From contig NZ_FNAO01000003.1 of assembly GCF_900101815.1 (NCBI RefSeq), positions 475,109 to 539,108 of the forward strand: a DNA stretch of 64,000 nucleotides, given 5' to 3'. The DNA comes from Pricia antarctica. GTDB taxonomy: Bacteria; Bacteroidota; Bacteroidia; Flavobacteriales; Flavobacteriaceae. This document shows, piece after piece, positions 9,835 through 19,641 of the stretch. Every line of letters starts with the position of its first letter. Position 1 is the first letter of the stretch. The position numbers were made by a program, and so were the translations under genes. Below the pieces are notes generated by a model that saw nothing but the letters and a program-made list of their open reading frames with translations, was not told the DNA's origin and did not search any database.

Positions 9835-10281
9835 CTATTTTTTAATTATTGTTTTTCTCACTCCTCCCCAAATCATCGCACCTACGGCAATGATGGTAAG
9901 AATCCAAAATACGTTGATACCCGTACCGATTTTTTTGATGGTAGATTCCGAAGTTTCGATACCACGATCGGCCATTTCAGGAACACTAACATCGGTTCCA
10001 TCGGCTAATACATAGGCAATTGCCACGACCAAGAGAAATCCAACAACGACGAAAACAGTCTTCTTAATACTCGCCGGATCGGAAAATAAATGAATCAGTG
10101 AAAATGCCAGAGCAACGATTGCTGCTATACCCAAAAGTATGTAGGTAATCCAGAACATGGCATTGAGGGCGGCGTTCTGTGTCGCTTCACCTACGGGAGC
10201 ATCCCTTTCCGGGAGCATAAACCATAATGCGGCTCCGGCCAGACCTACAACTATCAATATAATTTTTACAATTTTATTCAT
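9835..10281 (-). CDS. Small membrane protein of the exb cluster, function unknown
   Basis: A 148-residue protein with four hydrophobic helices (about 5-22, 42-65, 72-92 and 124-143). I do not recognise a characterised family. It lies between exbB and the first exbD with gaps of 25 and 5 bases, so it is very likely cotranscribed and may be an accessory part of the TonB energising complex. Confidence 0.75.
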   Translation of the reverse strand: MNKIVKIILIVVGLAGAALWFMLPERDAPVGEATQNAALNAMFWITYILLGIAAIVALAFSLIHLFSDPASIKKTVFVVVGFLLVVAIAYVLADGTDVSVPEMADRGIETSESTIKKIGTGINVFWILTIIAVGAMIWGGVRKTIIKK

Positions 10282-10306
10282 GGTTCTGTTCTATTTATGG
10301 GTTTGT

Positions 10307-11071
10307 TTACTTTACAACAACATCCTTTCTATGATCGACCAACATATCGATCAAAACAATGGAAGAATCTTCCATATCATTAACGATACTATCGATTTTA
10401 GCAATGATGTAGTTGTAGAAAATTTGAAGTATAATCGCTGTAATCAGACCGAATACCGTAGTCAATAACGCGACCTGAATATCCCCTGCAATCAAGGATG
10501 CACTCAAGTTACCAACCGCGCTAATTTTCTGGAAGGCCTGAATCATACCGATTACCGTACCCATAAATCCGAGCATCGGCGCAACGGCTATAAAAAGGGA
10601 CAGCCAAGAGACATTTTTTTCCAACTGGCCCATCTGAACCCCACCGTAAGCTACTACTGCCTTTTCAGCGTTATCTATGCCTTCGCCAGCTCTATCCAAT
10701 CCTTGATAGTAAATGGAAGCTACGGGGCCTTTCGTATTTCTGCACACTTCTTTCGCCGCCTCAATACCTCCGGACGCCAATGCATCCTCGACCTGCTGCT
10801 TGAGCTTGGCCGTATTGGTTGTGGCCATGTTCAAATAAATGATACGCTCGATGGCCACGGCCAGACCGAGTATTAAACAAAGTAGAACGATACCCATGAA
10901 GCCGGCACCACCTTGAATAAACATTTCCTTTAGTACTTGGGTAAAACCTTTTTCAGCTTCTGCCGGAGCGGCGTCTTGAAGCATAGTTGCAGTAGTTGCC
11001 ATTGCATTTACAGTGTTCGTGCTCAAAACAAACAGACCGCCCGCGGCTAGGATAGAGAATAATTTTTTCAT
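10307..11071 (-). CDS. exbB: ExbB/TolQ/MotA-family proton channel protein
   Basis: Inner-membrane proton channel component of 254 residues that energises TonB-dependent uptake, relevant to the three TonB-linked barrels in this window. A signal-like N-terminus is followed by a membrane helix near 52-75, a cytoplasmic region, and two helices (about 155-180 and 195-225) with the family pattern MLGFMGTVIGMIQAF. It is the first gene of the minus-strand exbB-X-exbD-exbD cluster. Confidence 0.92.
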   Translation of the reverse strand: MKKLFSILAAGGLFVLSTNTVNAMATTATMLQDAAPAEAEKGFTQVLKEMFIQGGAGFMGIVLLCLILGLAVAIERIIYLNMATTNTAKLKQQVEDALASGGIEAAKEVCRNTKGPVASIYYQGLDRAGEGIDNAEKAVVAYGGVQMGQLEKNVSWLSLFIAVAPMLGFMGTVIGMIQAFQKISAVGNLSASLIAGDIQVALLTTVFGLITAIILQIFYNYIIAKIDSIVNDMEDSSIVLIDMLVDHRKDVVVK

Positions 11072-11316
11072 TTTTTCAAACTTAAATTAGTTATTTAATT
11101 GGGTTAAAGATAAAAAAAAATCACAATAAACAAAGTAAAACTTCAATGTCGAAGGAAAGCAGTAGTCCATGTTCCAAAGACGGAGTTAAATAAAAACGAT
11201 ACTATCACTTATTCGTTTTCAAACGGTCATCACCAAGCTTTCGCTCTACATATCGAACTAAACTACGAAGAATTTCAGAATAAACTAATTTCTATCCCAA
11301 ATTCTTTTTGTTTTCG

Positions 11317-11401
11317 CAGAGAGGAAGGGATTCGAACCCTCGAAACGTTGCCGTTTACACGCTTTCCAAGCGTGCGCCTTCGACCACTCGGCCACCTCTC
11401 T
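11317..11401 (-). tRNA. tRNA-Ser (anticodon GGA)
   Basis: An 85-base type II tRNA. The acceptor stem AGAGAGG pairs with CCTCTCT, the anticodon stem CACGC/GCGTG encloses loop TTGGAAA, giving anticodon GGA, a long variable arm follows, and the T-loop TTCGAAT is present. CCA is not encoded. It reads UCC and UCU codons. It sits alone between exbB and ansA. Confidence 0.96.
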
Positions 11402-11480
11402 ATTCATCATCACCAAAGCTACGGCTAAGGGTTGGGCAAATAACAAAAAAAATATCAGTTGATAAAATTTAAACCGGTAT

Positions 11481-12500
11481 TTATTCCATCTCCCCGCGCA
11501 AAGGGGTTTCAAAAACCGTTTTGAATAGTTTTTCGCTTATATCGCTACCCAACAGATACATCAGCTTGGTTATGGCCGCCTCCGTCGTAATATCCTTACC
11601 ATTAATAACTTGTAATTTTTTAAGCTGTTCGCTGGTCTCATATTGACCCATGTGTACGCTACCACCCGAGCATTGGGTCACGTTGACAATATGTATTCCC
11701 GAAGTGATCGCTTTTTTAATTTTTTCGACCAGCCAAGGTTCGTTCGGGGCGTTTCCGGCACCATAGGTTTCCAATATCAATCCCTTAAGTTGCGGAATAT
11801 TCAAGATACTTTCAAGCACGACTGCATCCAAACCGGGAAAAAGTTTAAGTATGGCCACGTTTCTGTCCATTTTTTTATGCACCTTGAATTTTTTCCGTGG
11901 ATGAACTTCCAAAAGATATTCCTTGAAAACCGTAAGATGAACGCCCGACTCTATCAACTGGGGGTAGTTTAAGGATGCAAAAGCTTGAAAATGTTCGGCA
12001 TTGATTTTGGTCGTTCGATTGGCCCGATACAGTTTGTATTCAAAATAGAGGCCCACTTCCCGAACCACAGGTTTCCCCTTAGCTTGGAGGGCGGCGATCT
12101 GTATCGCGGTTATCAAGTTCTCTTTCGCATCAGTGCGCAAATCCCCAATAGGCAACTGACTGCCGGTAAAAATGACCGGCTTGGCCAAATTTTCAAGCAT
12201 AAAACTCAAGGCCGAGGCGGAATAGCTCATCGTATCGCTACCATGTAATACGACAAAACCGTTATGACTTTCGTAATGTTGCTCGATTATAACGGCAATT
12301 TCGACCCAATGTGAGGGATTCATGTTCGATGAATCGATGGGATGTTTGAAGGACACCGAATCGATATGGCAGTCCAATTGATTTAACTCGGGAATGTGCT
12401 TGAGCAGCTTCTTAAAGTTGAACGCCTTTAAAATGCCCGTATCATATTCCTTGACCATGCCAATAGTGCCGCCGGTGTATATTATTAGGATGTTGGTCAT
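11481..12500 (-). CDS. ansA: Type I L-asparaginase
   Basis: Cytoplasmic enzyme that hydrolyses asparagine to aspartate and ammonia. The two threonine motifs are visible: TGGTIGM close to the N-terminus and HGSDTM near residue 86. The frame stays open 39 bases further upstream, but that part is made of GTTCAA repeats and encodes a low-complexity leader, so I start at the ATG whose product begins MTNILIIYTGGTIG, about 339 residues, the usual length. Confidence 0.92.
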   Translation of the reverse strand: MTNILIIYTGGTIGMVKEYDTGILKAFNFKKLLKHIPELNQLDCHIDSVSFKHPIDSSNMNPSHWVEIAVIIEQHYESHNGFVVLHGSDTMSYSASALSFMLENLAKPVIFTGSQLPIGDLRTDAKENLITAIQIAALQAKGKPVVREVGLYFEYKLYRANRTTKINAEHFQAFASLNYPQLIESGVHLTVFKEYLLEVHPRKKFKVHKKMDRNVAILKLFPGLDAVVLESILNIPQLKGLILETYGAGNAPNEPWLVEKIKKAITSGIHIVNVTQCSGGSVHMGQYETSEQLKKLQVINGKDITTEAAITKLMYLLGSDISEKLFKTVFETPLRGEME

Positions 12501-12508
12501 GAAAAAAA

Positions 12509-12539
12509 GTTCAAGTTCAAGTTTCAAGCGCAAGTTCAA
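12509..12539. repeat. Degenerate hexamer repeat before ansA
   Basis: Five head-to-tail units of GTTCAA on the plus strand (two perfect, then GTTTCAA, GCGCAA and GTTCAA) directly upstream of the ansA start. Such short tandem units are variable in copy number; here they lie in the leader of the gene. Confidence 0.7.
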
Positions 12540-12574
12540 ATGTCAACCCGTATCGCCGTCGGAGGATTCATGGT

Positions 12575-13342
12575 TCAAATGCCAAATACGTTCTTTGAAT
12601 TCTCAGTGGTAGTCTGGGCTATTTTTTCTTTGGATATGCCATAGATGTCCGAAAGTTTTTCCAATACCTTAATAAGGTAGGCACTTTCGTTTCGTTTTCC
12701 GCGATACGGTACCGGGGCCAAATAGGGAGAATCGGTTTCTAGAACAATATCTTTTAGAGGGATGTCTTCAAGAAAGGTATCGATTTTACCGTTTTTAAAG
12801 GTTACTACGCCCCCGATTCCCAATTTGAGATTATAGGATATCGCCTTATGGGCCTGTTCCAAGGTACCGGTGAAGCAATGGAAAATTCCGAAAAGATCGT
12901 CTCCCTTTTCGCTTTCGAGTATCTCGAAGATTTCATCGAACGCATCCCGACAATGGATGACGATAGGCAACCTATGTTTTTTTGCGAGTTGAATCTGAAA
13001 ACGGAAGGCTTTCTGTTGCTGCTCTAGAAAAGTTGTATCCCAATACAGATCAATTCCTATTTCTCCGACGGCGTAAAACTTCTGTTCCGAGAGCATTTCT
13101 TCGACGTGCCGTAATTCATCCTTATAATTTTCCTTGACATGGGTCGGATGCAGCCCCATCATCAAAAATATGTTCTTCGGATGCGCATCTCTCAAAGTAA
13201 ACATAGCCTGGGTGTAGGTGGAATCGATAGCGGGAATAAAAAATCGCTCGATTCCTTGGTCCAACGCGGCTTTTATGACGGCCGACCTATCTTTATCAAA
13301 AGCTTCACTGTATAAGTGGGTATGGGTATCTGTTACTATCAT
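12575..13342 (-). CDS. TatD-family metal-dependent hydrolase
   Basis: Cytoplasmic TIM-barrel hydrolase of 255 residues, probably a 3'-5' DNase or exonuclease of the TatD/YcfH group. The metal ligands appear as DTHTHL (5-10), EIGID near residue 94, HCRD near 130, HCFTG near 155 and ETDSPYLAP near 204. It precedes ansA on the same strand, 74 bases away. Confidence 0.93.
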   Translation of the reverse strand: MIVTDTHTHLYSEAFDKDRSAVIKAALDQGIERFFIPAIDSTYTQAMFTLRDAHPKNIFLMMGLHPTHVKENYKDELRHVEEMLSEQKFYAVGEIGIDLYWDTTFLEQQQKAFRFQIQLAKKHRLPIVIHCRDAFDEIFEILESEKGDDLFGIFHCFTGTLEQAHKAISYNLKLGIGGVVTFKNGKIDTFLEDIPLKDIVLETDSPYLAPVPYRGKRNESAYLIKVLEKLSDIYGISKEKIAQTTTENSKNVFGI

Positions 13343-13400
13343 GCTGCAAAAATAGGTTTATCTTTGGTCATTCTTTTTAATCCTAATGAACATCCCCTGA

Positions 13401-13847
13401 ATGATATCCCTTAAAAAGTGTTTGAATAAGAAAAAGTACGTCAAAATCCCTTTGGTGCTGACCGAAACCAACCATTTTGCGATTACTGCCAAAATAAATG
13501 GTGTGAAGGGACGGTTTATTTTAGATACCGGTGCTTCGAACACCTGCGTGAGCTTCGATAAAATCGAGCTTTTCAAATTAACTTCGGAAGCATCTGAAAT
13601 AAAGGCAGCGGGAGCCGGAGCTACCAATATGGAAACCTTGATTTCGACCAAAAACCGCATAAAAATTGGCAAATGGAAGAAAAAAAAATTACAGATTGTA
13701 TTGTTTGACCTAGTGCATGTCAACGAGGCACTCACCTCCCATAAAGCTAAGCCCGTTGACGGTATAATTGGGGCCGATGTGCTGATCAAGGCAAAAGCGG
13801 TCATCGATTACAGCAAAAGTTGCCTGTATTTGAAGTCCTCCAGTTGA
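13401..13847 (+). CDS. Retropepsin-like aspartic protease
   Basis: A 148-residue protein with one retropepsin-type domain. The catalytic motif ILDTGASNT lies at about residue 40, and the second family element GIIGADVL near 124. One such domain must dimerise to form an active site. There is no signal peptide, so it is probably cytoplasmic. The substrate is unknown. It is transcribed divergently from tatD. Confidence 0.85.
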   Translation: MISLKKCLNKKKYVKIPLVLTETNHFAITAKINGVKGRFILDTGASNTCVSFDKIELFKLTSEASEIKAAGAGATNMETLISTKNRIKIGKWKKKKLQIVLFDLVHVNEALTSHKAKPVDGIIGADVLIKAKAVIDYSKSCLYLKSSS

Positions 13848-14003
13848 TCTAAGAGCTGCAAGAGACCCCAGAAGTTACTATTCCTATAGCAAGAAACCTT
13901 TGGGCTCTTCGTGTTTAGCGGTGATGCCTCATGGGGGATCGACCTAAAACGGAACCCAGACTGCGGTGGAGCACACCGTGCTGGTCGATATCGGTAAAGT
14001 CGT

Positions 14004-15311
14004 CTACATCTCCAAGGCCTTCTTTACATCACCATCCATCAGGAGTTCTTCGGGGTTTTCCAAAGCTTCTTTGATGGCGACCAAAAATCCTACGGATTCT
14101 TTACCGTCGATAATGCGGTGGTCATAAGATACCGCCACATACATAATAGGTGCTACGGCTATGGCCCCATCAATGGCAATAGGACGTTCGACAATATTAT
14201 GCATGCCCAGAATGGCACTTTGGGGAGGATTAATAATCGGGGTCGATAACATCGAACCGAAAACTCCTCCATTGGTTATGGTGAAGGTGCCGCCGGTCAT
14301 TTCATCGACCGTTATTTCACCTTCACGGGCGCGAATGGCCAATCGTTTTACCTCGGCCTCAACACCTCTAAAAGTCAGGTTCTCGGCGTTGCGGATTACA
14401 GGAACCATCAAACCTTTCGGCCCTGAAACGGCAATACTGATATCACAGAAATCGTAGGATATCATTTCCTTTCCGTCAATCATGGAGTTTACCGAGGGAA
14501 ATTCTTGTAAGGCCTTAACAACAGCTTTCGTAAAGAACGACATAAAGCCCAAGCCTACACCGTGCTTTTCCTTGAAATCTTCTTTATACTTTTCACGGAG
14601 TTCGAAGATGGCGGACATATTGACTTCGTTGAACGTGGTCAACATGGCGGTTTCGTTCTTGACGGCTACCAAGCGTTCGGCTACTTTTCTGCGGAGCATC
14701 GAAAGTTTTGAACGGGTCTCGCCACGGTTACCCCCAGTTGGTGTACCCATGGAAGGCACGGCGTTTACCGCATCGTCTTTGGTGATTCGGCCGTCTTTGC
14801 CGCTTCCTTTTATGGATGAACCATCCATATTCTTTTCCGCTAATATTTTTTTGGCCGCCGGCGAAGCTACACCGGAGGCATAGGTTTCTTTGCTCTCTTT
14901 GGGTTGGGGCGCTTTTTCCTTATCTTCAGTATCCGTATCGGAAGAGGTTGCTTTCTTGTCTTTATTTTCGGTCTTCTCCACGGCTTTATCATTCGATTTT
15001 TCCTCTGAACCGTCTTTCTCGGAAGCTTTGTCCCCATCTTTTGAATCCCCATCCGAATCTCCACCGGGTTTTTTGCCCTCGGTATCGATCAAACATACCA
15101 CTTCGCCTACGGCAACGGCATCGCCGACCTCGGCCTTTAGCGTAATAATTCCGCTTTCTTCTGCGGGAAGTTCCAAAGTGGCCTTATCGGAATCGACCTC
15201 TGCGATAGCCTGGTCCTTTTCCACATAATCACCGTCTTCTACCAGCCATTCCGCTATCTCTACTTCGGTAATGGATTCGCCCGGGGACGGGACTTTCATT
15301 TCTAAAATCAT
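14004..15311 (-). CDS. odhB: 2-oxoglutarate dehydrogenase E2 (dihydrolipoyl succinyltransferase)
   Basis: Core of the 2-oxoglutarate dehydrogenase complex; transfers the succinyl group from lipoate to CoA in the TCA cycle. The 435 residues comprise an N-terminal lipoyl domain with the modified Lys43 in DSDKATLEL, a highly charged Asp/Lys/Ser/Glu-rich linker (about 80-145), the E3-binding domain near 148-190 and the catalytic domain with His398 and Asp402 in DHRIIDG. It follows sucA after 44 bases, so both form one unit. Confidence 0.96.
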   Translation of the reverse strand: MILEMKVPSPGESITEVEIAEWLVEDGDYVEKDQAIAEVDSDKATLELPAEESGIITLKAEVGDAVAVGEVVCLIDTEGKKPGGDSDGDSKDGDKASEKDGSEEKSNDKAVEKTENKDKKATSSDTDTEDKEKAPQPKESKETYASGVASPAAKKILAEKNMDGSSIKGSGKDGRITKDDAVNAVPSMGTPTGGNRGETRSKLSMLRRKVAERLVAVKNETAMLTTFNEVNMSAIFELREKYKEDFKEKHGVGLGFMSFFTKAVVKALQEFPSVNSMIDGKEMISYDFCDISIAVSGPKGLMVPVIRNAENLTFRGVEAEVKRLAIRAREGEITVDEMTGGTFTITNGGVFGSMLSTPIINPPQSAILGMHNIVERPIAIDGAIAVAPIMYVAVSYDHRIIDGKESVGFLVAIKEALENPEELLMDGDVKKALEM

Positions 15312-15355
15312 GCTATTATTGTTTGCTGTGTTATCTTATTTGTTGACGGATCGTT

Positions 15356-18208
15356 TTATGCATTTCCGACTTCCTCCTTTGGGCGCGGTTTTGGTTTCGA
15401 CATATTGTCCTTATTCTTATCGAATACATAGTCGATGACCTGTTGGTGCCTCATTTTTGAGCGCACCGCACTACCGGCGGCGGGAGAAGCATAGAATCTT
15501 CTCGAGGCGACCCTTAGTTTATGCGCATCGTTGAAGTGCATCATCAAGTGGCTCCAAGCACCCATGTTTCGAGGTTCTTCTTGTGCCCAGACCAGGTCAT
15601 CGGCGTTTTTATATTTTTTTATAATTTCCTTCATCTGCTCGAAGGGCAAGGGGAACAATTGTTCTATCCTGACCAACGCAACATCCGATCTATCGTGCTC
15701 CTCTTTAGCGGCCAACAGGTCGTAATAGAATTTACCGGTGCAAAAAACCAAACTTTTGACCTTTTTCACATCCGCGGAAGCATCATCGATGACCTCTTGA
15801 AACTTGCCGTTAACCAATTCGTCAACCGTAGAGACCGCTTTCGGATGCCGTAAAAGGCTTTTCGGGGTAAAAATTATTAACGGCTTCCTAAAATTGACCT
15901 TCATCTGCCGGCGCAAAATATGGAACATCTGCGCAGGGGTCGTTACATCGGCCATGTACATATTATCGCGTGCGCACAGTTGCAAGTATCGTTCCATACG
16001 GGCGGAAGAATGCTCTGCACCTTGGCCTTCGTAGCCATGCGGCAACAGCATTACCAGACCGTTCTGCAATTTCCATTTATCTTCCGCAGCGGAGATATAT
16101 TGATCGATCATAATCTGGGCCCCGTTGCTAAAATCACCGAACTGCGCTTCCCAAATGGTCAGCGTATTCGGGCTCGCCATGGCGTAACCGTAATCGAAAC
16201 CTACGACTCCATATTCCGACAATAACGAATTGTAGATCTGAAAACGGCCCTGCTTATCGGACAAATGGTTCAACAATACCACCTCTTCCTCGCTCTCCTC
16301 TACTTTCATGACCGCATGGCGGTGCGAGAATGTGCCGCGTTCGACATCTTGTCCGGACATTCGTACCTCGAAGCCTTCTTGCAGCAAGCTACCGTAAGCC
16401 AAAAGTTCGCCCATGGCCCAATCGAGATTATCGGTCTCGAAGAACCGCTTGTTTCGATCCTTGATCAGTTTATCGACTTTTCTTAAAAATTTTTTATCCT
16501 TGGGCGCTTCCGTGATTACCTTGGCAATATGGCTCAGTTCCTCTTTATCGACCGTGGTATCTACAGGGGTCATCATCTCCCATTCACGCGCATTGTCGAA
16601 GCCTTTCCATTCATCGGCCATAAAGGGCGTGATTTCGGTCTTATCCTCTTTCCGGGAATCTTCCAGTTCTTCTTCCAAGGTAGCTTTATACTCCTCTTCC
16701 AACTGTTTCACATAGCCCTCTTCGATTACACCTTCCTCAAGCAATTTTGCGGCATAGATGTCTCTAGGATTGTCGTGTTTTGCGATGGCCTTATACAACT
16801 TAGGTTGTGTGAACCGGGGTTCATCGCCTTCGTTGTGACCATATTTACGATAGCCCAAAAGGTCTAAAAAGATATCGCGCTCGAAGCGCATACGGTATTC
16901 AAGGGCTAAGAGGGAAGCGTGTACTACGGCCTCCGCATCATCGGCGTTAACGTGTAAAACCGGACTCAAAGTAACCTTGCCCACATCGGTACAATAGGTA
17001 GAGCTACGGGCATCGAGGTAGTTGGTGGTAAAACCGATTTGGTTGTTGACCACAATATGAACCGTTCCATTGGTGCGATACCCTTCCAATTTCTCCATTT
17101 GTATAACCTCGTAAACTATTCCCTGACCGGCAATGGCGGCATCGCCGTGCACGATAATCGGTAATACTTTCGAAAAGTCATTGGGAAAATGATCATCCTG
17201 TTTTGCCCTTGTGATGCCCTCTACGACCGCGCCCACCGTTTCCAAATGCGAGGGGTTCGGGGCAATATTCATTTTTATCCGGTTGCCATTATCGGTCTTG
17301 CGTTCGGAAGTCCAACCCAAGTGATATTTTACATCCCCGTCAAAAATCTCCTGTTCGTAATCCTTGCCATCGAACTCGCTGAAAATATCCTTGGCGGCCT
17401 TGCCAAAAATATTGGTCAATACGTTGAGTCTTCCGCGGTGGGCCATTCCCATCACGAACTGTTCCACGCCCATTTCGGCGGCGCGTTCGATCACGGCATC
17501 CAAAGCGGGAATCAATGATTCGTTACCTTCTAAGGAAAAGCGTTTCTGCCCTACGTATTTCGTATGTAAAAAAGTTTCAAAAGATACCGCCTGATTCAGT
17601 TTTTTAAGGATGCGCTTCTTATGTTCCTTGCTAAAATCAGGATGGTTGTCGTTGACATTCAAATAGTTTTGAATCCACTCGATACGCTCTGGCGTTCGAA
17701 TATACATATACTCGACCCCAATGGCATCGCAGTAAATACTTTTCAGATGCTTGAGGATATTGTTTAGGGTGCTGGCGCCGATGCCTATAATCTCGCCCGC
17801 GTTGAAGACCGTATCCAAATCGGTTTTTGAAAGTCCAAAATTCTCAATATCGAGGGTGGGCTCGTACTTTCTGCGGTCGCGTACGGGATTGGTCTTTGTG
17901 AACAAATGGCCCCTACTCCGGTAGCCATCAATAAGCCGAATGACCTGGAATTCTTTCTGTAACGCTTCGGGCATTTCCAACTGCTGGCCATTGCTGATGG
18001 CCGCCGCATTGGTATGCGCCTGGGCGCCATCGGGATGCTGTCCTACGCTTTCGTCACGTTCTTCAAAGGCACTTTCGGTACCGAAGTCGAAACCTTGAAA
18101 AAAAGCGCGCCAACTGGGCTCGACGCTATCGGGGTTCTTAAGATATTTATCGTACAGCTCCTCAAAAAATGAAGCGTGTGCGGTATTTAAAAAGGAATAC
18201 TTATCCAT
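15356..18208 (-). CDS. sucA: 2-oxoglutarate dehydrogenase E1
   Basis: Thiamine diphosphate-dependent decarboxylase of 950 residues that feeds odhB. The N-terminal SFLNTAHASFFEELYDKYL segment binds the complex; further on are VEQFVMGMAHRGRLNVL, the thiamine-binding GDAAIAGQGIVYE region and the transketolase-like half with LLPHGYEGQGAEHSSAR. All are typical of OdhA/SucA. It is the first gene of the sucA-odhB operon. Confidence 0.96.
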   Translation of the reverse strand: MDKYSFLNTAHASFFEELYDKYLKNPDSVEPSWRAFFQGFDFGTESAFEERDESVGQHPDGAQAHTNAAAISNGQQLEMPEALQKEFQVIRLIDGYRSRGHLFTKTNPVRDRRKYEPTLDIENFGLSKTDLDTVFNAGEIIGIGASTLNNILKHLKSIYCDAIGVEYMYIRTPERIEWIQNYLNVNDNHPDFSKEHKKRILKKLNQAVSFETFLHTKYVGQKRFSLEGNESLIPALDAVIERAAEMGVEQFVMGMAHRGRLNVLTNIFGKAAKDIFSEFDGKDYEQEIFDGDVKYHLGWTSERKTDNGNRIKMNIAPNPSHLETVGAVVEGITRAKQDDHFPNDFSKVLPIIVHGDAAIAGQGIVYEVIQMEKLEGYRTNGTVHIVVNNQIGFTTNYLDARSSTYCTDVGKVTLSPVLHVNADDAEAVVHASLLALEYRMRFERDIFLDLLGYRKYGHNEGDEPRFTQPKLYKAIAKHDNPRDIYAAKLLEEGVIEEGYVKQLEEEYKATLEEELEDSRKEDKTEITPFMADEWKGFDNAREWEMMTPVDTTVDKEELSHIAKVITEAPKDKKFLRKVDKLIKDRNKRFFETDNLDWAMGELLAYGSLLQEGFEVRMSGQDVERGTFSHRHAVMKVEESEEEVVLLNHLSDKQGRFQIYNSLLSEYGVVGFDYGYAMASPNTLTIWEAQFGDFSNGAQIMIDQYISAAEDKWKLQNGLVMLLPHGYEGQGAEHSSARMERYLQLCARDNMYMADVTTPAQMFHILRRQMKVNFRKPLIIFTPKSLLRHPKAVSTVDELVNGKFQEVIDDASADVKKVKSLVFCTGKFYYDLLAAKEEHDRSDVALVRIEQLFPLPFEQMKEIIKKYKNADDLVWAQEEPRNMGAWSHLMMHFNDAHKLRVASRRFYASPAAGSAVRSKMRHQQVIDYVFDKNKDNMSKPKPRPKEEVGNA

Positions 18209-18518
18209 ACAAAGGTTCTCTGTCTTGCCATTTATCCAAATGACTACAAAAATACAATATTTACCATTTCTGGATCTATCTTCGCGGCCATTCTTGAAAA
18301 ACGTGAAAGATAACGATTAAAATATATCCTTAGTGCCGTAAACAGATCTTTTTGAGCCTATTCACCTCAGGAATTCTACCTATAGGTTCCGCACAGAATA
18401 TGACCCCAAAATGGGATTTTTAATTCCGTAAAATCACGTAATTAAAAAATATATGAGCGCCATACCATGCTAGCCTATCTGATTAATCGTTTCCTAACCG
18501 GGGTGGCTTCAATTTCCT
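18209..18518. other. Intergenic stretch between sucA and galE
   Basis: About 310 bases without a supported gene, RNA or clear terminator. It should hold the sucA promoter and the 3' end of the galE transcript; I see nothing else in it. Confidence 0.5.
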
Positions 18519-19535
18519 TTACCCCCGTATCTTCTGCTCCCAATCCCAAGCCGATTTCATGGCTTCGTCAAGGCTGAACTGCGCTTTCCAACCCAAAACT
18601 TCGTTGGCCTTCGTGGTATCGGCATAGGCGGAAACGATATCGCCCGGCCTTCTATTCACTATCTTATAATTCAATTTTTTACCCGACACGCGTTCGAAGC
18701 TTTGAATGACCTCCAGGACAGAACTTCCTTTTCCCGTACCCAAATTGTAAACTTCGTAATTCTTTGTATTCTGGCCTTCTAGAAGTCGTTTTAAAGCTTG
18801 CACGTGTGCTTTGGCCAAATCGACCACATGGATATAATCTCGAACGCAGGTGCCGTCTTCGGTGGGATAATCATCACCGAAAACGGACAGCTCTTTGCGA
18901 AGTCCGGCCCCAGTTTGGGTAATAAATGGCACTAAATTCTGGGGGACACCTATGGGCAGTTCCCCAATTTCTGCAGTCGGGTGGGCACCCATGGGGTTGA
19001 AATAGCGAAGGGCGATTGCATTCAGGTTGGGTGTCACCAAGCAGGTATCGCGAATAATTTCCTCACCCATCTGTTTGGTATTTCCGTAGGGCGATTCCGC
19101 AGGTTTTACGGGGGCATCCTCGGTAATAGGCATTTTGTCGGCCTGCCCGTAGACCGTACAGGAGGAACTGAATATAAAGCTGGATTTTTCCTTTTTCGAT
19201 AGTTCTTTAAGGATGTAGACCAGTGTTCCGATATTGTTCTCGTAGTACAGTAAGGGTTTTTCAACGCTCTCTCCCACCGCCTTGGATGCCGCAAAATGGA
19301 TGACTCCCTTTACATCGTCATGCCGTTTGAAGAAATCGGAGACTTTTGATTTATCCTTCAAATCCATTTTTTCGTACAGCGGCATTTTACCGGTGATGGC
19401 GTTGATACCCTCCAACACTTTTTCGGATGCGTTCGAACAGTCGTCAATGATAACCACCTCGAAACCTTCATTTTGCAATTCGACTACCGTATGCGAACCG
19501 ATAAAGCCGAGACCACCTGTTACTAGTATTTTCAT
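18519..19535 (-). CDS. galE: UDP-glucose 4-epimerase
   Basis: NAD-dependent short-chain dehydrogenase of 338 residues that interconverts UDP-glucose and UDP-galactose for surface polysaccharide and galactose metabolism. The Rossmann motif GGLGFIGSHT lies at 7-16, the SSSCTVYG segment carries the catalytic Ser, and the YxxxK motif is YGNTK near 150. Family length is about 338. Its neighbours are a sugar aminotransferase and the Kdo transferase gene, suggesting a role in envelope sugars. Confidence 0.93.
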   Translation of the reverse strand: MKILVTGGLGFIGSHTVVELQNEGFEVVIIDDCSNASEKVLEGINAITGKMPLYEKMDLKDKSKVSDFFKRHDDVKGVIHFAASKAVGESVEKPLLYYENNIGTLVYILKELSKKEKSSFIFSSSCTVYGQADKMPITEDAPVKPAESPYGNTKQMGEEIIRDTCLVTPNLNAIALRYFNPMGAHPTAEIGELPIGVPQNLVPFITQTGAGLRKELSVFGDDYPTEDGTCVRDYIHVVDLAKAHVQALKRLLEGQNTKNYEVYNLGTGKGSSVLEVIQSFERVSGKKLNYKIVNRRPGDIVSAYADTTKANEVLGWKAQFSLDEAMKSAWDWEQKIRG

Positions 19536-19641
19536 TTGGAATATGTGTTTTTTTAGAGTGTATTGTTTGGGGTTGAAAAATTATAGCGAAAACAACGGGT
19601 CGATTATTGGATGCTAGATGCTTAATGTCGACTGGTTAGTT

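Noticed and set aside
14816..15228. Frames opposite the odhB linker
   Set aside because: Ser/Arg/Pro-rich shadow of the charged, repetitive linker of OdhB.
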